28,905 bases of DNA from QNZT01 sp964651755 (GTDB taxonomy: Bacteria > Campylobacterota > Campylobacteria > Campylobacterales > QNZT01), in NCBI GenBank assembly GCA_964651755.1, contig CAZYZD010000020.1:1-28905 (forward strand), in the 5' to 3' direction. Positions within the stretch are counted from its first letter, which is position 1, and the number at the start of each line of letters is the position of its first letter. The notes under the pieces were generated by a model that saw only the letters and a list, made by a program, of their open reading frames with translations, was not told the DNA's origin and did no database searches. Position numbers and translations under genes: made by a program. Of the stretch, positions 20,691-28,905 are shown piece after piece.

Positions 20691-22436
20691 ATGAATAAAA
20701 CAACGTGTCCTTTAGATTGTTACGATGCCTGTAGTGTTGTCTATGAAGAGGGAAAACTCAAAGGCGATCAGGCACACCCTGTCACAAACGGTTATTTATG
20801 TCCGAATCTAAATTATTATTTGCAAGAACCGAGAATTTCTACTCCCCGTTTTAAAGGAGAAGAGATTACACTCGATAAAGCGATGGAAATTTTAGCGGAT
20901 CTTTTAAAAGAAGCGCAGTCTATGGATACTCTCTATTTTAAAGGAGAAGGGAATTTTGGTAGATTGCAAAATGCACCTGCGCATTTTTTTAGTCAGTATG
21001 GTGCTACATTTACAAAAGGCTCTCTTTGTGATGGTGCTGGTGAAGCAGGTGTAATTGAGGGGCGCGGGGAAAGTTTGAGTTTACCGTATGAACAGATTTC
21101 CAAAAGTCGGATAGTAGTAGTATGGGGACGCAATATCTCTGTAACGAATTCTCATTTTATGGATTTGATTAAAGATAAAATTTTAATTGTAATCGATCCT
21201 GTAAAAACCGAACTTGCAAAAAAAGCGGCGATTCATCTCCAGGTAAAGCCCCGTGAAGATCTTTTCCTTGCTATTTTGATGGCACGTTTTGTTTATATTG
21301 AGCAGATAGAGGATTACGATTTTATCGATAATTTTACAAATGACTTTGATTATTTTGTTGAATTTATACGTTCATTTACTGTCAAAGAGTTAACAGACCG
21401 TGTTGGTGTGGAACTTGAAGATGTTTTAACAGCGCTTATGCTGATGGATAAAGAAAAAGTCTCTTTTTTGGTGGGTGTTGGTGTCCAAAAATATGCACAT
21501 GGCAGCAGTGTGTTAAGGGCTATCGATTCTTTGGCTGCAATGATGGGACTTTTTGCAAAAGAGGGATGCGGAGTGAGTTATCTTGGCAATAGTAAGATTG
21601 GATTTAAAGATATTTTTCCAAAAGGGAAAAAGCAAGTCCCCAAAGCGACAGTTGATTTTGGGAAATATGATCTGGTATTTATCCAGGGGAGTAATCCTGC
21701 AAATCAAATGCCAAATACAGCGAAAGTTCGTGAAGGGCTTGAAAAATGTAAATTTTCTATCTATTTTGGGCTTTACGAAAATGAAACATCCAAACTTGCA
21801 GATCTAGTGATTCCTGCGAAAAACTTTCTGGAAAAAGAGGATATTCGTTTCAGTTACGGAACAGATTTTGTCGGACGGATGCCTGCTTTGGTAAGTAGTA
21901 AGAGTGGTATTAGTGAAGTAGAATTGACAAACTTGCTTTGTAAAGTATTTGACTATGAAGTATTGCCGGATGAAAAGAGCATGATTGAAGAGATTGTAGG
22001 AAATAATATTTATGAAAAAGATGGTTATCTGCGTAATCGTGAGTACCAGCAGATTCCCTATAGTGAAGGTTTTTATACGGATGATGAAAAATTTCAGTTT
22101 ATAGATGAATATGAGGATGAAGTATGTGAAGCAGAGGGATTTTTTCTGATTACCTGCAAACAAAGACACTCTTTAAATAGTCAGTTTAAACGCGATACGC
22201 ATATATATATTCCTCCTGTATGTGGTTTTTCAGACGGTGAAACTGTACGTGCGCTTTCGCCATATGGTGAAGCAGAATTTATTGTCAAAGTAGACGAAAA
22301 TTTAAGAGACGATTGTGTGATGATCTACTCCGGTACACCTGGTGTTAATTATCTGACACCTGATGCACTTTCAGAAGAGGGTGAAAGTGCAATCTATCAG
22401 GAGACAAGAATTGTACTGGAGAAAATAGATGCTTAA
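20691..22436 (+). CDS. Molybdopterin-dependent oxidoreductase with N-terminal [4Fe-4S] motif
   Basis: This 581-residue member of the DMSO reductase superfamily has C6-x3-C10-x3-C14-x22-C37 (C-P-L-D-C-Y-D-A-C then G-Y-L-C-P), which fits one [4Fe-4S] cluster. S-L-C-D-G-A-G-E-A-G at 111-120 lies where the molybdenum ligand is often found, making C113 a candidate ligand. Q-G-S-N-P-A-N-Q-M-P near 344-353 and the C-terminal S-G-T-P-G-V-N-Y-L fit cofactor-binding positions. There is no twin-arginine signal, so the enzyme is probably cytoplasmic. It is shorter than most relatives (650 or more residues). The substrate is unknown. It overlaps the TlpA-like gene by eight bases. Confidence 0.85.
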   Translation: MNKTTCPLDCYDACSVVYEEGKLKGDQAHPVTNGYLCPNLNYYLQEPRISTPRFKGEEITLDKAMEILADLLKEAQSMDTLYFKGEGNFGRLQNAPAHFFSQYGATFTKGSLCDGAGEAGVIEGRGESLSLPYEQISKSRIVVVWGRNISVTNSHFMDLIKDKILIVIDPVKTELAKKAAIHLQVKPREDLFLAILMARFVYIEQIEDYDFIDNFTNDFDYFVEFIRSFTVKELTDRVGVELEDVLTALMLMDKEKVSFLVGVGVQKYAHGSSVLRAIDSLAAMMGLFAKEGCGVSYLGNSKIGFKDIFPKGKKQVPKATVDFGKYDLVFIQGSNPANQMPNTAKVREGLEKCKFSIYFGLYENETSKLADLVIPAKNFLEKEDIRFSYGTDFVGRMPALVSSKSGISEVELTNLLCKVFDYEVLPDEKSMIEEIVGNNIYEKDGYLRNREYQQIPYSEGFYTDDEKFQFIDEYEDEVCEAEGFFLITCKQRHSLNSQFKRDTHIYIPPVCGFSDGETVRALSPYGEAEFIVKVDENLRDDCVMIYSGTPGVNYLTPDALSEEGESAIYQETRIVLEKIDA

Positions 22437-22920
22437 AATTATTTCATTTTTACTGCTTTTGAGCAGTATGCTCATTGGACAGCAGTTTGCCTTAAAAACG
22501 ATTGCGGGGGAAGAACTTCATATTGAGATAACTCCGCATACCTTAAAGGTAAAAGAATTTCCAAATAAAGTGATTATGCTTGATTTTTTTGGCGCAAACT
22601 GTCCTCCCTGCATTGCAGAAATGCCGGAGTTGGTAAAGTTTCAAAACGTTTTTGGTAAAAGTGTACAGTTAATCGGTATTCAGGCAGGCTCCCAAAGAGA
22701 TGACAAAGAGATGCAAAAATTTGTACAAAAACATAATATTAATTATCCTGTTGTCAATCTCGATATAGCGAAAGGACTGATACTCTATGCGCAGGAGTAT
22801 ACAGGTTGGAATGGAGCACTCCCTTATAAGTTGTTTTATGATTTCAGGGGAAAACTCTTATATCAGCTTTATGGGATGATGAACTGGGAAAAACTTACCG
22901 GTACATTACATGATTTATAA
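22429..22920 (+). CDS. TlpA-like exported thioredoxin-fold protein
   Basis: This is a 163-residue thiol-disulfide protein. Its N-terminal hydrophobic segment (about 3-17) would export or anchor it. The active site is A-N-C-P-P-C (C58, C61) with F-F-G preceding it, as in TlpA/ResA-type reductases, and the cis-proline is likely the P in G-A-L-P-Y. Such proteins reduce disulfides in the periplasm, often for cytochrome c maturation or repair of oxidised proteins. The ribosome binding site is GGAG, eight bases before the ATG, inside the molybdopterin gene. Its overlap with that gene implies co-translation, although the two proteins would sit in different compartments. Confidence 0.85.
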   Translation: MLKIISFLLLLSSMLIGQQFALKTIAGEELHIEITPHTLKVKEFPNKVIMLDFFGANCPPCIAEMPELVKFQNVFGKSVQLIGIQAGSQRDDKEMQKFVQKHNINYPVVNLDIAKGLILYAQEYTGWNGALPYKLFYDFRGKLLYQLYGMMNWEKLTGTLHDL

Positions 22921-22935
22921 GAGTAAGGAGTAAAG

Positions 22936-23799
22936 ATGGCATCAGGCTTTTTCGCACTTTTTGATGATATTTCTGTTTTGATGGATGATGTTGCAACGAT
23001 GGGTAAAGTTGCAACCAAAAAGACAGCAGGCATTTTGGGAGATGATTTGGCAGTGAATGCCGAGAAAGCTTCCGGTTTTGTAAGTTCCAGAGAACTTCCG
23101 GTATTGTGGGCGATTACAAAAGGTTCTTTTGTAAATAAGATGATTATTTTACCGATTGCTTTTTTACTGAGTGCCTTTATGCCCTGGATGATTGTCCCTA
23201 TTTTATTGGTGGGTGGTCTCTATCTTGCGTTTGAAGGTGCGGAAAAGATATATGAATATTTTGTACCTCATGAAGAGAAGAGACAAATACGTTATGAACC
23301 GATGAGTAAGGAGGAGATACTTAAAGAAGAAAAAGCCAAAATCAAATCTGCAATTGTAACAGATTTTATTCTTTCTATAGAGATTGTAATTATTGCTCTT
23401 GGTTCGGTAGTAGGTGAACCATTACTTGTTCAAATAGTAGTGGTTACATTCGTTGCTTTTTTAGCGACTATTGGAGTCTATGGTATTGTAGCAATGATTG
23501 TACGTATGGATGATTTTGGTTTAAAGCTTATTGAACTTGATAATGGAAGAAAAAGTCCATTATTTAGATTTGGAAAATTTCTTATATGGGCATTACCGAA
23601 AGTAATCAAATCATTAGGTGTTATAGGAACATTGGCAATGTTACTGGTTGCGGGTGGTATTTTTATGCATAATATCCATTACATACATGATGCATTGCAT
23701 TCCATTCCTTCTGTTGCAGCAGAACTTATTGTTGGTTTGTTTGTCGGGATTATAGTATTGGGTATAGAAAAAGGGATACATTATCTTCGTCATATGTAA
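22936..23799 (+). CDS. DUF808 (YedI-like) inner membrane protein
   Basis: The 287-residue integral membrane protein has the family's conserved start, G-F-F-A-L-F-D-D-I-S-V-L-M-D-D-V. It continues with T-K-K-T-A-G-I-L-G-D-D-L-A-V-N-A and the F-E-G-A-E-K-I-Y-E segment near 96-104. Several transmembrane helices are visible (about 70-95, 140-155, 158-180, 220-245, 255-275). The function of the YedI/DUF808 family is not established. A strong AAGGAG precedes the ATG. It is 15 bases after the TlpA-like gene and probably in the same transcript. The spacer after it (23800-23953) holds a palindromic AACAATTGTT but no convincing terminator. Confidence 0.88.
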   Translation: MASGFFALFDDISVLMDDVATMGKVATKKTAGILGDDLAVNAEKASGFVSSRELPVLWAITKGSFVNKMIILPIAFLLSAFMPWMIVPILLVGGLYLAFEGAEKIYEYFVPHEEKRQIRYEPMSKEEILKEEKAKIKSAIVTDFILSIEIVIIALGSVVGEPLLVQIVVVTFVAFLATIGVYGIVAMIVRMDDFGLKLIELDNGRKSPLFRFGKFLIWALPKVIKSLGVIGTLAMLLVAGGIFMHNIHYIHDALHSIPSVAAELIVGLFVGIIVLGIEKGIHYLRHM

Positions 23800-23866
23800 A
23801 AAGAGAACAATTGTTATTTTATATTATTGAATATATTTGTATTTTTATTAAATAATCTGAAATATC

Positions 23867-23896
23867 TTGACAGAATGGCTCTATACTCGATATACT
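23867..23896 (+). promoter_or_regulatory. Sigma70-type promoter for the small exported protein gene
   Basis: TTGACA at 23867-23872 is a perfect -35. TATACT at 23891-23896 follows after 18 bases, with five of six -10 matches. The likely transcript start is near 23903, about 50 bases before the ATG at 23954. This is the only textbook -35/-10 pair I see in the window. Confidence 0.55.
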
Positions 23897-23953
23897 GGAA
23901 TTACTAGAGTGTTTTAATCATATTCTTAGTTGTCTTTAAAAAGAGGTACTGTT

Positions 23954-24295
23954 ATGAAAAAGCTACGTTATATTTTGTTTTTTCTTGTTATCACAGGTTG
24001 GGTACTTCATGCAAAAGAGATGGAGTGTTTCAAAGCAACGGGGAAATTATTTGAAGATGCACAACACTTACGTAAAGTAGCACTTTCAATGGGCTGGAAA
24101 GTTTATAAACCGGTTTCACTGGTAGCTGGAACACTTATTAAAACCAAAGTCAATCTTTATCCTGAAGATAATGTGTTTGTATGTATGCGTCCCAATAAAC
24201 TCGGAGAAGTGGAAATTCGTGTTCAGTCAGATGCCAAAGATGCAGGCAAAGCAGCCTGGAATGTCATATTTGGATATAAAGTAGATCCTCAGTAG
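23954..24295 (+). CDS. Hypothetical small exported protein
   Basis: I do not recognise this 113-residue protein. It has a clear signal peptide: M-K-K-L-R, a hydrophobic run, then V-L-H-A-K-E, with likely cleavage after A20. The mature chain of about 93 residues has two cysteines (C25 in M-E-C-F-K and one in V-F-V-C-M-R), which could form a disulfide in the periplasm. It is otherwise a mixed alpha/beta chain. I start at the ATG at 23954, with AGAGG seven bases upstream, not at the TTG at 23930. It has its own strong promoter, so it is probably a single-gene unit. It ends three bases from the convergent antiporter stop. Confidence 0.7.
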   Translation: MKKLRYILFFLVITGWVLHAKEMECFKATGKLFEDAQHLRKVALSMGWKVYKPVSLVAGTLIKTKVNLYPEDNVFVCMRPNKLGEVEIRVQSDAKDAGKAAWNVIFGYKVDPQ

Positions 24296-24298
24296 AAG

Positions 24299-25657
24299 TT
24301 ATTTGGAAAGTTTAATTCCAAACAGTGTTAATTTCTTCTCTCCCAAATAGTAGGGTTTCCACCAGCTTATTGTCAGTGGTACAGTGATATTGAGTAAAAA
24401 TATGGTGAAAATCATAACATAAAACTGTGCTGTGTCAATAATGTGATTTTCTGTATAGGCAATATCAATAACAATAAAAGCCAGTTCTGCGCGACCAAGC
24501 ATTCCAAAACCTATCATGATACTCTGATACCATTCATACTTCCCTGTAAATCTGGCAGCGAGCGTAGCAGAAAGTATTTGAAATATAAACACCAGTACAA
24601 ATAGTGTCAGAAATAGAGGTAAAACTTGCCAGAAAATATCGATATCAAAAATAAGTTTACTTCCAAGATTGACAAAAAATATGGGTCCAAAAATTGAAAA
24701 TGCAATATGATCTATAATTTTTTTATTCATAATAAAATGTTTATTGGGCTGTTTTGCTTCTGCCTGATGAAAAATAAAATAATCCTCGCGTAAAAACAGA
24801 CCCGCCATATATGCGCCAATGGCTGGATGAAAACCGAAATAATATGCCAGCGCACCTGCGGTCATCGCAATAAAGATCATCATCAGCGGTGTAAATTCTC
24901 CCTGAAATGCCAGTAAAAGTTTTTTGATGTTGACAGAAACAAAAAGTTTGGTTAGATAATAATCTGTTTTTTGCAGCCAAGTGCTCTCTTTTGGCAATTT
25001 TTGCGGGACACGTTCCGGGAAAGCGAAAATTCCCATTAAAATCAAAATAGTAAAAAAGAGTACTACTTTAAGCAGTATCCACAGGATATTTGTAAAATCG
25101 ATACCAATACTGGATGTAGCAGGATTATATGCCATTAAAACAATCGGTACTACCATGGCAACACCGATCAGAGAGAGGATATCGTCTATCACTGCAGCTG
25201 TCATAATACCCGTTGCTGCCGTACTTTTATGTAAATTTTCATTTCTGAGGCACATCATCGTCAGGCTTACTGCAGTAGCAGTCATTGTTAATCCCCACAG
25301 CATTGCTGCTCCGTTATTATAACCAAAAAGCTTTGCACTGAAATATCCGGCACCAAAAGGAAATATTGCCCCGATAAGTGCGATTCCCCAGCTATGTTTT
25401 AATCCTTCTTTGAAGTGATCAAGATCTTCTTCAAATCCAAGAGCAAACATGACAAAAACGATACCCCACTCTCCAATCTCTTCAAGTACTTCATGATGGG
25501 TGGGGATTAAACCAATATTGGCAAAGAATGCACCAAAGATGATCAGCCATAAAACATCTACTGTTGCAGTCTCTTTTGCAAGGAGTTTTGAAAGTACAAC
25601 AATCGCAAAAATGGCAGCAGATACGAACCAGATGTTAAATGATATATACTCTGTCAT
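24299..25657 (-). CDS. CPA2-family cation:proton antiporter (Kef/NapA-like)
   Basis: This 452-residue protein is a monovalent cation/proton antiporter membrane domain of about 12 helices. Landmarks include G-I-V-F-V-M-F-A-L-G-F-E-E-D near 64-77 and M-T-A-A-V-I-D-D-I-L-S-L near 151-162, whose D-D pair is in the ion-binding position of the family. A-I-G-A-Y-M-A-G-L-F-L-R-E-D follows near 279-292. It has no C-terminal TrkA-N nucleotide-binding domain, so it is not a full KefB/C protein. It could exchange Na+ or K+ for H+, and sequence alone cannot decide. A strong AGGAG lies before the ATG, and an extended -10 is upstream. It is convergent with the preceding small gene. Confidence 0.9.
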   Translation of the reverse strand: MTEYISFNIWFVSAAIFAIVVLSKLLAKETATVDVLWLIIFGAFFANIGLIPTHHEVLEEIGEWGIVFVMFALGFEEDLDHFKEGLKHSWGIALIGAIFPFGAGYFSAKLFGYNNGAAMLWGLTMTATAVSLTMMCLRNENLHKSTAATGIMTAAVIDDILSLIGVAMVVPIVLMAYNPATSSIGIDFTNILWILLKVVLFFTILILMGIFAFPERVPQKLPKESTWLQKTDYYLTKLFVSVNIKKLLLAFQGEFTPLMMIFIAMTAGALAYYFGFHPAIGAYMAGLFLREDYFIFHQAEAKQPNKHFIMNKKIIDHIAFSIFGPIFFVNLGSKLIFDIDIFWQVLPLFLTLFVLVFIFQILSATLAARFTGKYEWYQSIMIGFGMLGRAELAFIVIDIAYTENHIIDTAQFYVMIFTIFLLNITVPLTISWWKPYYLGEKKLTLFGIKLSK

Positions 25658-25718
25658 TTTTTCTCCTGCGTATAGGCAGCTGGTGGTTTTTTGCAGACTC
25701 TATTATTTTTTGTAATGT

Positions 25719-25727
25719 ATTATAACA
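25719..25727 (-). promoter_or_regulatory. Extended -10 promoter for the antiporter gene
   Basis: TGTTATAAT on the minus strand, 61 bases before the ATG at 25657. The -35 region has no good match. Confidence 0.5.
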
Positions 25728-25802
25728 CAGATTTTTCGTTATGTTATTGTATATGGATAAATATAGAAGTATTATAGATTTTAATAAATGTAGTTCAAAT
25801 GT

Positions 25803-25821
25803 CGAGGTCTATTAAACCTCG
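25803..25821 (-). terminator. Hairpin after the GGDEF-EAL gene, likely terminator
   Basis: CGAGGT and ACCTCG form a six-pair stem with four G-C pairs around a seven-base loop. It lies six bases beyond the TAA of the GGDEF-EAL gene. The T run after it is poor (ACATTTG), so strength is uncertain. Confidence 0.45.
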
Positions 25822-25827
25822 GGCAAT

Positions 25828-28206
25828 TTATTGTGCTCTTGAGTGAAGATAAGCATTGAAATCAGCTTCTGCAATTGCTTCACTGAAATAGTATCCCTGC
25901 ATAAGCTGACATCCCTCTTTTTTGAGAAAATCAACTTGTTCTTTTGTTTCGACACCTTCAGCTACAATTTCAAGATTTAATCCTTTTGCAAGTGCAATAA
26001 TAGTTGATGCAATCTGCATATCATCTTCATCGTTTGGTATATCGCTGATAAAAGATTTATCGATTTTCAATTTTGAGATAGGCAGTTTTTTCAGTATAGC
26101 AAGCGAAGAGTATCCTGTCCCAAAATCATCTATTGCTGTTTTAACGCCAAGTTTTTGCAGGTTGCCCAGTGCGATTTTTACTTGTTTTAGATTTTCCATC
26201 AAAAAGCTCTCTGTTACTTCCAGTTCAAGATGTTCTGCTTTAACACCACTCTCTTTGATGATTGTTTTTAAAGTATGTTCCAGATGATTTTGCGTAAGTT
26301 GTTTGCTCGATATATTGATAGCAACTTTGATGGAAAGTCCCAGCTTTTCCATTACTTTGAGTTGTGCACAGGCACGTTTGATTATCCACTTGCCGATTTG
26401 TGCCATAAAGCCACCCTCTTCAGCCAATTTAATAAAATTTTCAGGGGTGATAATACCATATTTTGGATGTTCCCATCGTACAAGTGCTTCACAGGCATAA
26501 AGGGTATTTGTTTGTGTATCGATAATCGGTTGATAATAGAGTTTTAATTGGTTATTTTGGATGGCATTGCGAAGATCATTGGAAAGTTCAAGTCTCTCTT
26601 TCGCATCGGCGTTCATATCTTCAGTAAAGTAACGGTAGACATTTTTCCCTGCCTGTTTTGCCGAATACATTGCCATATCGGCATTTTTTATCAAATCTTC
26701 TTTATTTTGTGCATCATCCGGGAATATAGCGATACCCACACTTGCCCCGATATAGCCGATTTCATCTTTCAGTTTGATCGGCTGAGATAGAGAATCGATA
26801 ATTTTCTGGGCAACAACAGAAGGATATGCGGTATCTTTGATGTCATCTAAAATAACAGTGAACTCATCGCCGCCAAGACGTGCGACAAGATCTTCTTCCC
26901 TGAGTATGCCAGTAAGTCGTTTTGCCACTTCGATAAGTAGAAGATCACCATAGTCGTGACCAAGGGTATCATTGATCATTTTGAAGTTATCCAGATCAAT
27001 AAACATAAGTGCTATTTTATTTTTATTACGTTTTGCTTTTGAGATTTTTCTGGTTAGTGTATCCTGAAAAAGTGCACGATTTGGTAGATTTGTCAAAAGA
27101 TCATAATGTGCGAGAATATTGAGTTTGTTTTGCGTCAATTTTTGATCGGTGATATCTGCGAAAATACCTGCAATAAGATTTTTTCCGTCTTTTTTGATCA
27201 GAAAACGATGTGCCTGAAAATATTTTGTATCACCGTTTTTGTTTATTAACTTCTCTTCTGTTGTGTGCATACCGTGTTTGAGTACCAGATCGGAAGTACT
27301 GATGATACTGTTATAGTCTTGTTCAGGAAGCAGTGTTTTGATATTTTTATTGACAAGTGTATCAACCCCAAAAAAATCATTAAGGTATTGATTTGAAAAG
27401 ATGATATTATGATCTTCATCTTTAATAAATGCGCCGGCAGGTAAGTTCTTCATAAAGAGTTTAAACTGCTCTTCCGAGTTTTTCAATGCCAGTTGTGCAA
27501 ATTTAATTTCGGAAATATCTGTTAAAAAACCTACAATCCTCTGTGGATAGCCCTCTTTATCCTGTGTAACTTTACCTTTGATAGAAACCCATTTGGTAGT
27601 CTCTTCTGTGACAATACGATGTTCACAGTGAAAAGAATTGCTTTTGGCGTTAATATGATCTTCCAGCTCCTGAATGACTCTGATTTTATCTTCAGGATGG
27701 ATACGGTTGAGCCAGGTTTTAATACTCTCTTTTACCGGTTGGTTGGCAATTCCCAATATTTCTTTAAAACGATTTGAAAAATAAGCTTTATCTTTTTTGA
27801 TTTCCCAGTCCCAGAGTCCTTCGTCAGAACCGTTAGTAGCCAGCTCATATCGCTCTTTTAAGCGTTGCATTGTCTCTTTTGCACGGTTTTTTTCACTGAT
27901 ATCGACAATGATACCCAGCTTTTCATCATTTTCCATATTGCCTGTATCGGAGATATAAACGATAGCATCGATACTTTTACCGATATCGTTTTCAATTTTT
28001 GTTTCAAAGTGGCTGCTGTTGAGTGTGTTGAAATTTAAAAGTTGCTGGAGTACTTTCTGTCTGTTGGCGCCGGTAAATTCATCAAATATTTTATTTGTCA
28101 GAATTTTATTATTTTCATTTTTGAAAAATACTGGAAGAGGGAAGTCCTCGAATATCTCGTTGATAACCTCTTCTTTGTTACTCGCACCCATGAGTTTGCC
28201 AAACAT
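25828..28206 (-). CDS. PAS-PAS-PAS-GGDEF-EAL cyclic-di-GMP turnover protein
   Basis: The 792-residue protein appears to be cytosolic, with no transmembrane helix. It has three PAS regions: about 10-105, 115-235 (ending in a PAC motif with W-V-S-I-K-G) and 243-355. The diguanylate cyclase domain follows at about 362-530, with intact G-G-D-E-F at 445-449 and an R-E-E-D inhibitory site five residues upstream. The phosphodiesterase domain (about 540-790) has E-A-L at 573-575 and D-D-F-G-T-G-Y-S-S downstream. Both active sites look complete, so it could make or degrade c-di-GMP, with PAS signals setting the balance. AGGAG precedes its ATG. It is divergent from dnaE across 153 bases. Confidence 0.93.
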   Translation of the reverse strand: MFGKLMGASNKEEVINEIFEDFPLPVFFKNENNKILTNKIFDEFTGANRQKVLQQLLNFNTLNSSHFETKIENDIGKSIDAIVYISDTGNMENDEKLGIIVDISEKNRAKETMQRLKERYELATNGSDEGLWDWEIKKDKAYFSNRFKEILGIANQPVKESIKTWLNRIHPEDKIRVIQELEDHINAKSNSFHCEHRIVTEETTKWVSIKGKVTQDKEGYPQRIVGFLTDISEIKFAQLALKNSEEQFKLFMKNLPAGAFIKDEDHNIIFSNQYLNDFFGVDTLVNKNIKTLLPEQDYNSIISTSDLVLKHGMHTTEEKLINKNGDTKYFQAHRFLIKKDGKNLIAGIFADITDQKLTQNKLNILAHYDLLTNLPNRALFQDTLTRKISKAKRNKNKIALMFIDLDNFKMINDTLGHDYGDLLLIEVAKRLTGILREEDLVARLGGDEFTVILDDIKDTAYPSVVAQKIIDSLSQPIKLKDEIGYIGASVGIAIFPDDAQNKEDLIKNADMAMYSAKQAGKNVYRYFTEDMNADAKERLELSNDLRNAIQNNQLKLYYQPIIDTQTNTLYACEALVRWEHPKYGIITPENFIKLAEEGGFMAQIGKWIIKRACAQLKVMEKLGLSIKVAINISSKQLTQNHLEHTLKTIIKESGVKAEHLELEVTESFLMENLKQVKIALGNLQKLGVKTAIDDFGTGYSSLAILKKLPISKLKIDKSFISDIPNDEDDMQIASTIIALAKGLNLEIVAEGVETKEQVDFLKKEGCQLMQGYYFSEAIAEADFNAYLHSRAQ

Positions 28207-28359
28207 TCACTATCTCCTAAGTTTATTACACATTGTATGCAGATAATATATGTATATTTAAAGCATAATACATACTATCGACTAATTTGAAAAAAAATAA
28301 AATATCAAGAGAGAATTTTGTATGATTTTTTCAATGACATAGGAGAGGGGTTTTACATA

Positions 28360-28905
28360 ATGAGTGAAATCAAGTTTACACATCTGCATTTGCATACCGA
28401 ATATTCACTGCTTGATGGTGCAAATAAAATCAAACAACTTGCCAAAAAAGTCAAACAGCTTGGGATGGACAGTGTTGCGATCACAGATCATGGAAATATG
28501 TTCGGTGCAATTGATTTTTACCAGACGATGCGTAAAGAAGGGATTAAGCCGATTATCGGAATGGAAGCCTATATTCACAATCAGGAAGAGTTGGGAGATC
28601 GAACTACCAAACAGCGTTTTCATCTCTGTTTGTATGCCAAGAATGAAGTGGGCTATAAAAACCTTATGTATCTGAGTTCGCAAAGTTATATCCATGGTTT
28701 TTATTATTATCCGCGAATTAATAAAAAACTTTTAAAAGAGCATAGTGAAGGGTTGATCTGCTCGGCTGCCTGTTTACAGGGAGAAGTGAACTGGCATCTC
28801 AATACCAACAGTGAGCGTAACCGTAAAAACGGTGCCAAGGGGTATGAGAGAGCTAAAGAAGTTGCACTGGAGTACAAAGAGATATTTGGAGATGATTTCT
28901 ATCTG
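28360..28905 (+). CDS. dnaE: DNA polymerase III subunit alpha (partial, 5' end)
   Basis: DnaE is the replicative polymerase catalytic subunit. Only the first 182 codons lie in the window, and the gene runs off the right edge. The visible part is the N-terminal PHP domain: T-H-L-H-L-H-T-E-Y-S-L-L-D-G-A near 7-21, A-I-T-D-H-G-N-M-F-G near 40-49, and P-I-I-G-M-E-A-Y near 64-71, followed by the family's conserved L-C-L-Y-A-K-N-E-x-G-Y-K-N-L. The ATG at 28360 has AGGAGAGGGG about ten bases upstream. The 153-base spacer has no promoter I would stand by. Confidence 0.95.
   Translation, partial: MSEIKFTHLHLHTEYSLLDGANKIKQLAKKVKQLGMDSVAITDHGNMFGAIDFYQTMRKEGIKPIIGMEAYIHNQEELGDRTTKQRFHLCLYAKNEVGYKNLMYLSSQSYIHGFYYYPRINKKLLKEHSEGLICSAACLQGEVNWHLNTNSERNRKNGAKGYERAKEVALEYKEIFGDDFYL

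Noticed and set aside
23806..23815. AACAATTGTT palindrome after the DUF808 gene as a terminator
   Set aside because: The two arms meet with no loop, the stem is AT-rich, and the following T run is interrupted.

Overview
The window is AT-rich, densely packed bacterial chromosome. It looks like a member of the Campylobacterota (Epsilonproteobacteria), more like a free-living Sulfurovum/Sulfurimonas-type organism than a gut Campylobacter or Helicobacter. This rests on protein character and gene order: a HsrA/CosR-type regulator beside plsY, folB, a YfhL-type ferredoxin and a Ppx/GppA protein; an M23 peptidase-minC-lpxC-tsaB-like-thrB-ylxR-infB run; AT-rich spacers; and extended -10 promoters. 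The taxonomic call is inference. No phage, insertion sequence, CRISPR array, rRNA or tRNA was recognised. No gene-free stretch exceeds 300 bases; the longest is about 235.

Layout. (1) 1-5474, minus strand: a tight run transcribed nrnA-like, M23 peptidase, minC, lpxC, tsaB-like, thrB, ylxR, infB (only its first five codons are inside). It joins envelope, division, threonine/t6A and translation genes, and several start with TTG or GTG behind good ribosome binding sites. (2) 5580-8752, minus strand: a BaiN/HI0933-type flavoprotein, a CDP-alcohol phosphatidyltransferase, DUF2905 and YjdF membrane proteins, and a degenerate response-regulator receiver. (3) 8937-9299, plus strand: a lone integron-integrase-like N-terminal domain with no catalytic domain. 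It meets flhB tail to tail, their stop codons sharing TTAA. (4) 9296-12186, minus strand: nadA-nadC-flhB.

(5) 12285-18534, plus strand: plsY-folB, then an apparent five-gene operon of an HsrA/CosR-like regulator, a histidine kinase, a ferredoxin, a Ppx/GppA phosphatase and a Deg-type serine protease. This is the most interesting block. The regulator keeps a complete phosphorylation pocket and has an adjacent kinase, whereas the HsrA/CosR proteins known from Helicobacter and Campylobacter are orphans with degenerate receivers. (6) 18531-20455, minus strand: a small secreted protein of unknown function, a group II truncated hemoglobin, and a stand-alone MnmC-C-like FAD oxidoreductase. (7) 20691-24295, plus strand: a short molybdopterin oxidoreductase overlapping a TlpA-like thioredoxin, then a DUF808 membrane protein and a small secreted protein. 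(8) 24299-28206, minus strand: a CPA2 cation/proton antiporter and a three-PAS GGDEF-EAL protein. (9) From 28360, plus strand: the start of dnaE.

Genes are grouped by very short spacers or overlaps, so most regulation should act at a few intergenic promoters. Several of these show a TGnTATAAT or TGnTATACT element.
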